DNA of 64,000 nucleotides from an uncultured Actinomycetes bacterium. Lineage in GTDB: Bacteria > Actinomycetota > Acidimicrobiia > Acidimicrobiales > Acidimicrobilacustridaceae. The stretch is from assembly GCA_937876315.1 (NCBI GenBank), contig CALEHQ010000036.1, forward strand, positions 1 through 64,000, given 5' to 3'. Position numbers and translations under genes: made by a program. Every line of letters begins with the position of its first letter. Within the stretch, counting starts at the first letter, position 1. The notes beneath the pieces are model-generated. The model did no database searches and was not told the DNA's origin. It saw nothing but the letters and a program-made list of their open reading frames with translations. Shown here one piece after another: positions 1-8,758 of the stretch.

Positions 1-458
1 TTGCCAACAACCCTGGCGAACTGGTTGTTGCATCAGCGTCTTCGAATCGATCAAAGGGCGCAGACACACCGGATCAATGGCGACCACCAAACCGTGACTC
101 TTGGTGCGCATATGCCGACGGTTGGGTGAAGGTGAAGAGCTCGTGGGGACTCACGGTCACCACGTCCGAACGCGATGCTCTTGGCCAAATGCTTGATACC
201 TGCGGCATCGCTGGTCCGGTGTGGCCGTTAGGTGGAATATCGATGGCGAGTCCCCAAGGGCCACCACCGTCTGGGTCTGCATCTGGTGCGGTGCCCACTC
301 CAGCACCCGCCCTTCCCGTTGCTCCCGCTCCGGGCGGTGAGGTGTACTACGCCAATTGCACCGCAGCTCGTGCCGCAGGTGCAGCACCGATTTACGCGGG
401 TCAGCCGGGTTATCGCACTGCGCTTGATGGAGATAAAGACGGCGTCGCCTGCGAGTGA
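1..458 (+). CDS. Truncated HNH (DUF1524) nuclease with C-terminal Excalibur domain
   Basis: The reading frame is open from base 3 and runs off the left edge, so the N-terminus is missing. The first 65 visible residues (NNPGELVV, ASSNRSKG, WRPPNR, CAYADGWVKVK, WGLTV, LDTC) match the end of the DUF1524 HNH nuclease family common in Actinobacteria. A Pro/Ala/Ser linker follows, then an Excalibur calcium-binding domain with YYANC and a closing DGDKDGVACE. Such proteins are usually secreted or surface-anchored and are presumed nucleases. The HNH catalytic residues lie upstream of the window and cannot be checked. Confidence 0.75.
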   Translation, partial: ANNPGELVVASASSNRSKGADTPDQWRPPNRDSWCAYADGWVKVKSSWGLTVTTSERDALGQMLDTCGIAGPVWPLGGISMASPQGPPPSGSASGAVPTPAPALPVAPAPGGEVYYANCTAARAAGAAPIYAGQPGYRTALDGDKDGVACE

Positions 459-487
459 GGAGCACCGCGCACGAGTGCGCGCGTCAG

Positions 488-493
488 TAGGGT
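488..493 (+). promoter_or_regulatory. -10 hexamer of a leaderless promoter
   Basis: TAGGGT is followed by 7 nt and the ATG of the nitroreductase. No Shine-Dalgarno sequence lies between them. Confidence 0.5.
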
Positions 494-500
494 TCGCGTC

Positions 501-1145
501 ATGGAGCGCCTTGAACTCACTGCTGACGAACTACTGACCACAACACGCGCAGTTCGCAAGCGCCTAGATCTTTCTCGGCCGGTTGAGCGATCAGTTGTTG
601 AAGAGTGTTTGCAGATTGCTCTGCAAGCTCCGAATGGTTCGAATCGTCAGACGTGGAACTGGGTTGTTGTTGACGATGGCGAGACTCGTGGGGCCATGGC
701 AGAGATTTGGCGTGGTGGTGCCGCTGACCTTGGGGCCGCTGCGGCTGCGGCCGCAGCACCAGCGCGACCCCCGGCCGAGCGGCAGCCCCAGATCATGGAG
801 TCGGTGTCATGGCTAAATGAACACCTACACGAGGTACCGGTTTTGGTGGTCGCCACAGTCGACGGACGGCCGGAAGGCGCGTCGATGTTTGCGCAATCAA
901 CGATGTGGGGATCCGTGCTTCCGGCAGTGTGGAGTTTCATGTTGGCGTTGCGCAGTCGCGCGATGGGGAGCTGTTGGACGACCGTTCACCTAGAGCGCGA
1001 GCAGGCGATGGCCGATTTGCTTGGGATTCCCATCGACGAAGTCACGCAAGTGGGCCTCTTCCCTGTTGCGTACACGGTCGGAACGGACTTCAAGCCTGGT
1101 GCGAGAGAAGCATCGGCCGACACCATTCGTTGGAACCGCTGGTAG
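501..1145 (+). CDS. Nitroreductase family protein
   Basis: FMN-dependent NAD(P)H oxidoreductase of the nitroreductase family, 214 aa. The family signature is visible: RAVRKRLD near residue 17, APNGSNRQTWNWVVV near 42-57 (FMN contact), and a C-terminal half with WSFMLALRSRAMGSCW and GIPIDEVTQVGLFPVAY. The substrate cannot be told. Residues about 78-92 form an Ala/Pro-rich stretch (eight alanines) where the family has a short loop. The ATG is preceded by a leaderless-type -10 (TAGGGT, 7 nt). It converges with the amidohydrolase with no gap: TAG ends at 1145 and the opposing stop begins at 1146. Confidence 0.82.
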   Translation: MERLELTADELLTTTRAVRKRLDLSRPVERSVVEECLQIALQAPNGSNRQTWNWVVVDDGETRGAMAEIWRGGAADLGAAAAAAAAPARPPAERQPQIMESVSWLNEHLHEVPVLVVATVDGRPEGASMFAQSTMWGSVLPAVWSFMLALRSRAMGSCWTTVHLEREQAMADLLGIPIDEVTQVGLFPVAYTVGTDFKPGAREASADTIRWNRW

Positions 1146-2570
1146 TTATGCCTCGTTTGCGAGTAACTGACCAACCTGTGATTCAACAGCAGTGCCGTTG
1201 AAGAAGTCGGGGTTCGTGCCTGTAAACAGTCGAGCGACATTTCCAAACATGAAATCGCTGAACTGATCGCGGGTGACGAGTTCGTCTTCGATGAGTTCCC
1301 ATGCTTCAGGGAGTACGCCGGTGAAATCCGGAACATCCCAGTGGCCAATATCAGAAGCGAACATGGCGCGCAGTCGAGAGCCATCGGGATTGATGTCCTC
1401 GTTGAAGGCAATTGCATTCATGGGGTCATCGGCTTCACACCCGAAGAAACACTGATCAGTGAAGATCTTCACGATGTCAGCTTTTGAGTTGATGCCACTG
1501 AGTTTCCACTCGTCGATCGTGTCAACTTCTTCATTTGGATCAGAAAGAAAACTGAGAGTCTCTGAAAGTCGATCAGCGCGATCCGTAAACATCGGGTCGC
1601 CATAGTCGGCCAGCAGCGATTCGAGGAGCGCTCGGTCAAGGTTGGCGGGATCGTAATGACGGATATCGTCAACATTGCGCTTTTCGAAATGTCCACAAAT
1701 ATCGGACAAAAGATTGCAACCCCACGCAACGCCCCCTTCGAGAAACGCAAAGCGAAGTTCGGGGAAGCGCGACATCACTCCGCCAAAAAACAGTGACCGC
1801 AGTACGGCTTCGGTGCCCGCGGCAAAGTTGCCGATGTGGTTGGCGACGTAGTTGGTGGGAGAAACGCGACTGCCGAAACCAATGCCGGTTGAGTGGAACG
1901 TCGGGGAAACATTGAGCTCTGCACACTTCTGCCAAAGCGGGTCGTAGTCATGCATGCTGTCGAGGCCGAGACCATCGACCCATCGCGCCGCTCGGTCGCC
2001 TTCGTGGCCAGATGCGTAGCGCAGAACAAGACCGCCGAAGAGAAAACCGCGTAGCCCAAGTTCCTTTGTGGCGTATTCGAGCTCAGCAATTGCTTCATCG
2101 GGGTCGTAGGTGGGAATGACTCCGACGGGAAGAAGTCGATCGGAGTATTTCTCGTAGGCCTCGGCGTAGTAGCGGTTGCAAGCGCGCGCAAGAGCACGAC
2201 GGAGTTCGGTGTTATCGACGGCCATGACACTGAGGCCAACGGTGGGGTAGAGGAGCGCAACATCGATACCGATTTCATCGAGCCGGTTGTAGAGCAAACG
2301 AGGGAGCATTGCCGTTGCTCGATCAAGGGTGTTGCGCGTGGGGACACCCCACCATCCGGTGCGCGACATTCCGTTGCTTCGACGTTGGTCATCAGTGAGA
2401 CCTCGTCGTGCCGTTGCCGCAGCGGTGCTCATGGCCTGGAACGTGTCAGCGAGTGCAGTGCCAGCGTCGGCCGCGATGAGGTCGCGGATAGCAGGGATGA
2501 ACTCGATGATGTGCCCATCCGCATCGATGACGGGATGATCAAGTTCCTCACGAATTGCAGCTGCGTCCAT
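1146..2570 (-). CDS. Amidohydrolase family (Amidohydro_2) metal-dependent hydrolase
   Basis: A 474-aa TIM-barrel amidohydrolase of the ACMSD/gamma-resorcylate decarboxylase-like group. Visible landmarks are HPVIDADGHIIE at the N-terminus (D-x-D/H metal site), PTFHSTGIGFG in the middle, NHIGNF, RFPELRFAFLEGG, and a late FASDIGHWDVPDF that supplies the catalytic Asp. Members decarboxylate or hydrolyse aromatic or cyclic acids; the substrate here is unknown. Start chosen at the ATG because AGGAGG lies 7 nt upstream (2578-2583, minus strand). It lies 50 nt downstream of glnE on the same strand and may be co-transcribed with it. Confidence 0.85.
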   Translation of the reverse strand: MDAAAIREELDHPVIDADGHIIEFIPAIRDLIAADAGTALADTFQAMSTAAATARRGLTDDQRRSNGMSRTGWWGVPTRNTLDRATAMLPRLLYNRLDEIGIDVALLYPTVGLSVMAVDNTELRRALARACNRYYAEAYEKYSDRLLPVGVIPTYDPDEAIAELEYATKELGLRGFLFGGLVLRYASGHEGDRAARWVDGLGLDSMHDYDPLWQKCAELNVSPTFHSTGIGFGSRVSPTNYVANHIGNFAAGTEAVLRSLFFGGVMSRFPELRFAFLEGGVAWGCNLLSDICGHFEKRNVDDIRHYDPANLDRALLESLLADYGDPMFTDRADRLSETLSFLSDPNEEVDTIDEWKLSGINSKADIVKIFTDQCFFGCEADDPMNAIAFNEDINPDGSRLRAMFASDIGHWDVPDFTGVLPEAWELIEDELVTRDQFSDFMFGNVARLFTGTNPDFFNGTAVESQVGQLLANEA

Positions 2571-2620
2571 GGGACGACCTCCTGAGATGTCGACCCATTA
2601 TGGCGCAAACCTCGTGCGGC

Positions 2621-5347
2621 TCAGTGTTTTGCCGGTAGGCCGTAGAAAACGCGCTCGACGACTGATCGTGATCGACGAGTGACTCGGCGGTAGTGCTCAC
2701 GCAGAACACCTGGCTCAGTGTCGAGTGAACGGGCCAACCACAATGCTGATTCAGGTTGTGTCGGCATCGAGTCGCTCGGTGCGCTGTTGACCAAGAACCA
2801 GCGATTGCGAACGCGCTCACAGAACTCGTAGGCCTCGGTGAGGATGGCAGCATCCTCGGGGTCGAGAACATCAGCTTGGGCCAGAGCTCGGAGTCCATCG
2901 ATTGTCCCGGTGGCCTTGACGTCGTACTGCAACTGGAGCATCTGGGCGGTGAATTCAATATCGGAAAGCGAGCCGCGACCGAGTTTGAGATGGAAGTCGG
3001 GGTCCTCCCCCATGGGAATGCGTTCGGCCTCAATGCGGGCCTTCATTCGTCGGATGTCGCGGATTCCTTCCGCGGAAAGTCCTGGTCCCCATACCCACGG
3101 TGCAATTTCGTCAAGGAGTTCATTGCCGAGCGCAGCATCGCCAGCGACGACGCGAGCGCGGGTCATTGCCTGTCGCTCCCAGGTGAGCGCGTGCTCGCGC
3201 CAGTAGACGATGTAGGAATCGACGCCTCGCGACAGCGGACCGTTCTTTCCTTCGGGTCGCAGATCACAATCGACGTCATAAAGACGCGCGGCCGGCGTCG
3301 ACCCGGCGATCATTCGCATGAGCGATTTCGAGAGACGTCGAGCTTCGTCGATGTCGGCAGCGCTTGATCCTTGATGCACGAACATCACATCAAGGTCGCT
3401 GGCGTAGGCGAGTTCAGCGGCGCCGAATCTTCCGAGTCCAATGACTGCAAACGGTATTTGCGGGTCCAGGCTTCGCAGCGCTGATCCAATTGTGGCTTCT
3501 GCCAGCGATGTCAGATCACGGCCCACGCGCTCAACATCGGCGTAGTCAAACAGGTCACGCGCTGCGATGCCGAGAAGGTTCCGTTGTTGCCATCGGCGCA
3601 GCGAGGCTTGTTGCTCGGTATTGCCTTCGCGCATCTCCATTGATGCGGTTGCGGTGGCAATGAGCCCATCGAGATCTTTTGTGGCGAGTTGTTCGGGTAA
3701 TGGGAGTCGAGCAACGAGATCGGGGTTGGCGGCGATGATGTCACCGAGCAGTCGACTTGTTCCTGCGATTGTGCACAGCGACTGCGCCGCTGCAGGGGAC
3801 TCACGGAATGTCTCAGCGATTTGTCGTGACTGACGTGGACCGGTCAGAAGATTGCGGATGAGGAGAAGGCCAAGGTCGGGATCGGGGGAAAGCGAAAGCC
3901 AATCAAGCAGTAAAGGCAACATTTGTTGCATTAATCGACTCGATCGGTTGAGCCCCCGAGTCAATTCCCCGAGCGCTGCAGCTGTGCGCCGAGCATCGAC
4001 GAAACCGAATGCCGCCAGTCGGACTTCCGTTGCCTCTGCGCTGAGTGAAGACGCATCGCGCGTTGTTGCAGCAAATGCTTCAAGCAGTGGGCGGAAATAG
4101 ACTCGCTCATGAATTCCACGAACTGTGGTCTGGATATGGATCAGGTCGCGCTCGAGTTGTTCGGCTGCAGTCCCGCGGGGCTCATCGCGCCGACCCATCA
4201 CACGTGCGAGATGATCCAGTGAAGCGTCATCGGTAGGAATCGTGTGAACTTGTTGTTCATCGACGAGTTGCAACCGATGCTCGACCGTTCGCAATTCGCG
4301 ATAGGACCATGCCATCTTCTCTGCGTCGTTGTCGTCGATGTATCCAGCACTCGCCATCTCGTCGAGCATTGTCAGTGTGGTTGCACCACGAAGATCTGGA
4401 TCAAGATGACCGTGCACGAGTTGTAAAAGCTGCACCGTGAATTCGATGTCACGAATGCCACCCGGCCCACGTTTGAGTTCGCGATTCCCGAGGCCTTTGC
4501 GCGCAACCTCCGCTTCGGTCCGAGCCTTCATCGCCCGAAGCGATCGCAGCGCTTCGGCATCGAATGGCCGGGCCCACAACCATCGTTGGGCGGTATCAAG
4601 CCAATGTTCACCAAGCGCGATGTCACCTGCGACAGGACGCGCTTTCAGGAGAGCTTGAAATTCCCAAGGTTCAGCCCAGCGATCCCAGTACGCCTCGTAC
4701 GACCCCACAGTTCGCACGAGAGGCCCGTCGCGACCTTCGGGTCGAAGATTTGCATCGACTCGAAAACATCGCCGGGCGATATCCATGATGGCGCGCGCTC
4801 TGCGGTCAAGTTCTTGGAGTGGACCCTCGCCAACGAACAACACATCGATATCGCTTGAGTAGTTGAGCTCGTTGCCACCTAACTTGCCCATGCCGATGAT
4901 GGCGATGGTTGTGTTGTGGTCCTCGGTCAGTTGCCACGAGGCCTGCAGGACATCACGACCTAATGCAGCCAGGTTTGCACCGACCTCATCGAGAGTGTCG
5001 AGGCCGGTGAGGTCACGGGCGGCAATGCGAAGGAATTCCAGATTGCGCCAGGAAACGAGGTCTTCGGGTGATGCAGCGTTTGGCTCGAGTCGATTGCTGT
5101 TGGCGGCGAGCACAGCAAGAGAGTCCAGAGGGCGGGCTTCGAGCAGGCGGGTGAGCGATCGACTCGCAGCAAGCACGGAAACAAGCGAATGGGCCAGTGC
5201 GGCATCGGCTGCGGCCGCTTCGAGTGCGTCAGGAGCCGCTTCGCTCAGGCGGGCGAGAGCCACTCGGACTGCGGCAGGAGCAGCACTGCGGTCGGCGAGG
5301 TTGAGCAGCTCAGTTGGAAGTGGGGTCGCATCGCCGGGGGTTGCCAC
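2621..5347 (-). CDS. glnE: Bifunctional glutamine synthetase adenylyltransferase/deadenylase
   Basis: GlnE adds or removes AMP on glutamine synthetase, coupling its activity to nitrogen status. Two nucleotidyltransferase modules are clear: GMGKLGGNELNYSSDIDVLF near residue 155 (deadenylase half) and GLGRFGAAELAYASDLDVMF near residue 620 (adenylylase half), each followed by a helical GlnD/PII-uridylyl-transferase-like domain with R-G-x-G-x-x-D-I-E-F-T (RGPGGIRDIEFT, RGSLSDIEFT). A TTG at 5422 is also in frame but would overlap nadE by 30 nt. I chose the GTG at 5347 because TAGCCT sits 7 nt before it. Length about 908 aa, slightly short at the N-terminus for the family. Confidence 0.95.
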   Translation of the reverse strand: MATPGDATPLPTELLNLADRSAAPAAVRVALARLSEAAPDALEAAAADAALAHSLVSVLAASRSLTRLLEARPLDSLAVLAANSNRLEPNAASPEDLVSWRNLEFLRIAARDLTGLDTLDEVGANLAALGRDVLQASWQLTEDHNTTIAIIGMGKLGGNELNYSSDIDVLFVGEGPLQELDRRARAIMDIARRCFRVDANLRPEGRDGPLVRTVGSYEAYWDRWAEPWEFQALLKARPVAGDIALGEHWLDTAQRWLWARPFDAEALRSLRAMKARTEAEVARKGLGNRELKRGPGGIRDIEFTVQLLQLVHGHLDPDLRGATTLTMLDEMASAGYIDDNDAEKMAWSYRELRTVEHRLQLVDEQQVHTIPTDDASLDHLARVMGRRDEPRGTAAEQLERDLIHIQTTVRGIHERVYFRPLLEAFAATTRDASSLSAEATEVRLAAFGFVDARRTAAALGELTRGLNRSSRLMQQMLPLLLDWLSLSPDPDLGLLLIRNLLTGPRQSRQIAETFRESPAAAQSLCTIAGTSRLLGDIIAANPDLVARLPLPEQLATKDLDGLIATATASMEMREGNTEQQASLRRWQQRNLLGIAARDLFDYADVERVGRDLTSLAEATIGSALRSLDPQIPFAVIGLGRFGAAELAYASDLDVMFVHQGSSAADIDEARRLSKSLMRMIAGSTPAARLYDVDCDLRPEGKNGPLSRGVDSYIVYWREHALTWERQAMTRARVVAGDAALGNELLDEIAPWVWGPGLSAEGIRDIRRMKARIEAERIPMGEDPDFHLKLGRGSLSDIEFTAQMLQLQYDVKATGTIDGLRALAQADVLDPEDAAILTEAYEFCERVRNRWFLVNSAPSDSMPTQPESALWLARSLDTEPGVLREHYRRVTRRSRSVVERVFYGLPAKH

Positions 5348-5354
5348 GACTTTG

Positions 5355-5360
5355 AGGCTA
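5355..5360 (-). promoter_or_regulatory. -10 hexamer of glnE
   Basis: TAGCCT on the minus strand, 7 nt before the GTG start of glnE. It supports that start over the upstream TTG and implies a leaderless transcript. Confidence 0.5.
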
Positions 5361-5380
5361 TTGCGTCGCGTGAAGGCCCG

Positions 5381-5386
5381 TAGTCT
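5381..5386 (+). promoter_or_regulatory. -10 hexamer of nadE
   Basis: TAGTCT, 6 nt before the GTG start of nadE. It lies 20 nt from the opposing glnE -10 element, so the two promoters overlap. Confidence 0.5.
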
Positions 5387-5392
5387 GCAGGG

Positions 5393-7099
5393 GTGCCCAG
5401 CCTGCGCATTGGCCTCGCTCAACTCAATACGGTCGTCGGCGATATCGATGGCAACGCGTCACGCATCATCGAACTGATGGACCAAGCCAACGCGGCCGGT
5501 TGCGACGTCGTTGCCTTCCCCGAACTGGCGATTACGGGATATCCACCCGAGGATCTCCTTCTGCGTTCGGGCTTTGTCGATGACGTGCGAGCAGCGCTCG
5601 ACCGAATTATTGCTGCTTCGAGTTCGTGTACGGCGGTTGTGGGATTCGTCGAACAGGGTTCGGCCTCGCGTGAATCTGCTGACCCTGGCGAGGTCACGAA
5701 AACTTCTCGAGCAGTTGAACGGCCAGTTCTGTTTAACGCTGCTGCGGTGCTGTCGAACGGCTCATTAGATGGCGTCTACCGCAAACGCGAATTGCCGAAC
5801 TATTCGGTGTTCGATGAAGCGCGCTATTTCGTTGCAGGTGACGGTCCTGTACCGGTCTTCGAGTCGCAGGGTGTTCGTTTCGGAGTTTCCATTTGTGAAG
5901 ATGCCTGGATCGAGGGTGGTCCGATCGCCGAACTTGGTTCACGCGCGGCGCAGTTGGTTGTAAACATCAACGCGTCGCCGTTCAATGTTGGAAAGTCAAA
6001 AGAACGAGCTGCGGTAGTTGCCGAACGCGCTCGTGAAGCGGCTGCGCCGATCGCCTATGTCAATCAAGTCGGTGGCCAAGACGAACTCGTCTTCGATGGC
6101 GACTCAATGGTGATGTCGGCCAGTGGAGTGTTGCTGGCCCGTGCATCGCGGTTTGTTGAAGATCTCTGCGTCGTTGACGTTGAAATCGATGACACCGACC
6201 TCGCCGCCGAACGACCGCCTATCGACCAAGCAGGCATTGCTGAAACGCTTACAGAAGAAGCTGAAGTCTGGAATGCACTCGTTCTTGCTACCCGTGACTT
6301 CGTCATCAAAAATCGATTCTCTGATGTCGTGATCGGTTTATCGGGCGGCGTTGATTCCGCCCTCGTTGCTGCAATTGCTGCAGATGCTGTTGGCCCCGAG
6401 CATGTACATGGGGTGTTGATGCCGTCTCGGTATTCGAGTGACCATTCGATTTCTGATGCAGTTGCTCTTGCCGAAAACCTGGGCGTTGAGTATCGAACAA
6501 TTGCAATTGAGCCGGGACATTCCGCGTTGATGGAAATGCTTTCGTCGTCTTACGACGGTCAGTCGATCGGACTCGCCGAAGAGAATCTTCAGAGTCGGCT
6601 TCGTGCAGTAACGCTGATGGGTTTGTCGAACGCGTTCGGGTGGTTGCTCCTGAACACCGGCAACAAGAGTGAATCTTCGGTCGGTTATTCAACGTTGTAC
6701 GGCGATTCCGCGGGCGGCTACGCGGTGATTAAAGATGTCTCAAAGTTATTGGTGTACCGACTTTGCCGTTATCGCAACGAACTCGCAGGTCGGGAATTGA
6801 TTCCGGAAACTGTGCTGGTCAAACCGCCATCAGCAGAATTGCGACCTGATCAACGAGACGACCAAAGCCTCCCGCCCTACGAAGAACTCGATCCGATTTT
6901 GGCGATGTACGTCGAAGGGGATCACTCAATCGAGGAAATCATTGCTGCGGGTCACGATCCCGCGGTCGTGCAGCGAATCGTTGGCCTGGTTGATTTGGCG
7001 GAATACAAACGTCGCCAGTCGCCGCCGGGACCGCGAGTGACCTCGAAAGCGTTCGGCAAAGACCGTCGCCTTCCCATCGTCAACCGATATCGCCGTTAG
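5393..7099 (+). CDS. nadE: Glutamine-dependent NAD+ synthetase
   Basis: Last step of NAD synthesis: deamido-NAD + ATP + glutamine to NAD. It has 568 aa in two domains. The N-terminal nitrilase-type glutaminase (1-265) has its Glu-Lys-Cys triad in AFPELAITGYPPEDLL, YRKRELPNYSVFDE and GVSICEDAW. The C-terminal synthetase carries the PP-loop LSGGVDSA near residue 320, then NTGNKSE and the typical C-terminal KRRQSPPGPRVTSKAFGKDRRLP. The GTG start gives the usual N-terminus (LRIGLAQLNTVVGD). It is divergent from glnE with 45 nt between start codons; glnE controls glutamine synthesis and NadE consumes glutamine. Confidence 0.96.
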   Translation: MPSLRIGLAQLNTVVGDIDGNASRIIELMDQANAAGCDVVAFPELAITGYPPEDLLLRSGFVDDVRAALDRIIAASSSCTAVVGFVEQGSASRESADPGEVTKTSRAVERPVLFNAAAVLSNGSLDGVYRKRELPNYSVFDEARYFVAGDGPVPVFESQGVRFGVSICEDAWIEGGPIAELGSRAAQLVVNINASPFNVGKSKERAAVVAERAREAAAPIAYVNQVGGQDELVFDGDSMVMSASGVLLARASRFVEDLCVVDVEIDDTDLAAERPPIDQAGIAETLTEEAEVWNALVLATRDFVIKNRFSDVVIGLSGGVDSALVAAIAADAVGPEHVHGVLMPSRYSSDHSISDAVALAENLGVEYRTIAIEPGHSALMEMLSSSYDGQSIGLAEENLQSRLRAVTLMGLSNAFGWLLLNTGNKSESSVGYSTLYGDSAGGYAVIKDVSKLLVYRLCRYRNELAGRELIPETVLVKPPSAELRPDQRDDQSLPPYEELDPILAMYVEGDHSIEEIIAAGHDPAVVQRIVGLVDLAEYKRRQSPPGPRVTSKAFGKDRRLPIVNRYRR

Positions 7100-7117
7100 C
7101 CGTTGCGGGGATTCCCC

Positions 7118-7123
7118 TAACCT
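7118..7123 (+). promoter_or_regulatory. -10 hexamer of a leaderless promoter
   Basis: TAACCT, 6 nt before the ATG at 7130. The gap (gcaccc) contains no Shine-Dalgarno sequence. Confidence 0.5.
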
Positions 7124-7129
7124 GCACCC

Positions 7130-7678
7130 ATGGCGTTTCTCACCGCAGGCGAATCCGTAGAGCGCATGGCCTCCTATTGTCGCGTTGAGCAGTTGCTGTT
7201 CGGTCTGTTCGGCCGATGGGCCGCCGCCGTCGAACTGCCCGTGGCGAAACTCGCACTTCTCTCGGCAGCCGACCACAGCGCCTGGCGAGCAAAGCGTTGG
7301 TTCGAGATGCTGCCAACGGCACCGCCTGGACCTGACGCGTTGCTGACGCTCACCTCGGTCGAGCGTGAAGCGTTTGGCCTCGTCACCGATCTTGTTCGCG
7401 AGTCGCAGGGTGCCCGCATGTTGGTGGCCTACGGAGAGCTCCTTCCTGGTCTCCGCACTGCGATGGCTGCTCATCTGGAGCGGACGACGACCGTTGCCGA
7501 CGCCCCGGTACGGCGATTGCTGGACATCTCTCTCACCGATGTCTTGAATGATTTGGCCGAGGGAATCGGCCCGATGGAGCTTGTGATGACCGCGGCCGAA
7601 GAGCGGGCAGCAGCTGAACGAGTCGAGGCGGAACTGGCCGTCGCCAAGGCCCGAATCACCCACATTTTCGGGGTCTGA
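7130..7678 (+). CDS. Hypothetical all-helical protein, possibly ferritin-like
   Basis: I do not recognise this 182-aa protein with certainty. It reads as entirely helical with no signal peptide or membrane segment. The spacing of acidic residues and histidines (CRVEQLLFGLFGRW, SAADHSAWRAKRWFEMLP, LVAYGELLPGL, AAHLERT) recalls actinobacterial ferritin-like proteins, but a full set of diiron ligands is not evident. It has its own leaderless-type promoter, lies 30 nt after nadE and precedes a sigma-factor gene. The ferritin-like label is inference only. Confidence 0.6.
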   Translation: MAFLTAGESVERMASYCRVEQLLFGLFGRWAAAVELPVAKLALLSAADHSAWRAKRWFEMLPTAPPGPDALLTLTSVEREAFGLVTDLVRESQGARMLVAYGELLPGLRTAMAAHLERTTTVADAPVRRLLDISLTDVLNDLAEGIGPMELVMTAAEERAAAERVEAELAVAKARITHIFGV

Positions 7679-7798
7679 CGACTCTTTCTCAGCGATTCGT
7701 GACCCGCTTGGTTGGGGGGCTTGACCGGCCCGGTATCGTTGTCACACCCCGGCGGCCCCCATGGTCGATTCTCCGGGCCGAAGTCCAGAGGTGTGGCA

Positions 7799-8734
7799 GT
7801 GGCAAAGGAACGTGTTGAACGCGACGAAGAGGATCTCGTTCGTCTCTACCTCACTGACATTGGCCAGTACCCCCTGCTCACGAAGGACGATGAAGTTCGT
7901 CTGGCGCAGGCCATCGAGGGTGGCGTTGCCGCTCGCGCCGAAATGGATGCAGCCAAGACCCTCACCGTTGCTCGCAAGCGCGAACTCAAGCGTTCGATCA
8001 AACAGGGCGACGACGCAGAACGCACCTTCGTGCAGTCCAACCTCCGTCTCGTTGTCTCAATCGCGAAGAAGTACCAAGCCTCTGGTCTTCCGCTTCTCGA
8101 CCTCATTCAGGAAGGCAACCTTGGCCTCATGCACGCCGTCGAGAAGTTCGACTGGCGCAAGGGTTTCAAGTTCTCCACCTACGCAACCTGGTGGATCCGT
8201 CAGGCCATCACTCGCGGTATTGCCAACACCGGTCGAACCATCCGGCTCCCAGTTCACGCTGGCGACACGCTTGCTCGTTTGCAGAAAGCGCGTGCGCGTC
8301 TTGAACTGAAACTTGGTCGTCCCGCAACGCTCGCCGAACTTTCGGCCGAGGTTGAAATGCCGGAAGACAAAGTCACCGAAGCTCTTCGTTTCGCTGCCGA
8401 ACCCCTTTCGCTTTCCGAGCCGCTTCGTGAAGACGGCGATGCCGAACTTGGCGATGTTGTTGAAGATCGCTCTGCTGAATCTCCATTCGAGGTTGCTGCC
8501 ACTGCGCTGCTCCCCGAGGAAATCAGCCGACTGCTTTCACCACTCGACGAACGCGAGCGCGAGATCCTCAAGCTTCGTTTCGGTCTCGACCGTGGCGAAC
8601 CTCGTACGCTTGAAGAAGTTGGCGAACACTTCAACCTCACTCGTGAGCGCATTCGTCAGATCGAAGCCCGTGCAATGTCGAAGCTTCGTCATCCGTCGTC
8701 AGATACCGGCGCACGCGACCTGCTCGCCGTCTGA
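7799..8734 (+). CDS. RNA polymerase sigma factor, SigA/SigB (RpoD) family
   Basis: Group 1/2 sigma-70 factor of about 311 aa. Region 1.2 (DLVRLYLTDIGQYPLLTKDDEVRLAQAIE), regions 2.1-2.4 (NLRLVVSIAKKYQ, LDLIQEGNLGLMHAVEKFD, FSTYATWWIRQAI), region 3 and the region 4.2 HTH (TLEEVGEHFNLTRERIRQIEARAM) are all present. The long acidic/basic N-terminus of a classical primary sigma is missing, so housekeeping versus alternative role is open. The frame extends to 7712, but the GTG at 7799 is preferred: AGAGG lies 7 nt upstream and the protein then begins MAKERVERDEEDLVR, a standard start for the family. Confidence 0.92.
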   Translation: MAKERVERDEEDLVRLYLTDIGQYPLLTKDDEVRLAQAIEGGVAARAEMDAAKTLTVARKRELKRSIKQGDDAERTFVQSNLRLVVSIAKKYQASGLPLLDLIQEGNLGLMHAVEKFDWRKGFKFSTYATWWIRQAITRGIANTGRTIRLPVHAGDTLARLQKARARLELKLGRPATLAELSAEVEMPEDKVTEALRFAAEPLSLSEPLREDGDAELGDVVEDRSAESPFEVAATALLPEEISRLLSPLDEREREILKLRFGLDRGEPRTLEEVGEHFNLTRERIRQIEARAMSKLRHPSSDTGARDLLAV

Positions 8735-8758
8735 TCGTTTCGCGGAGTTGCCGCGGCC

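Noticed and set aside
5348-5422. N-terminal extension of glnE from a TTG at 5422
   Set aside because: It would overlap the nadE start by 30 nt and pass through both divergent -10 elements; GTG at 5347 with TAGCCT 7 nt upstream fits better.
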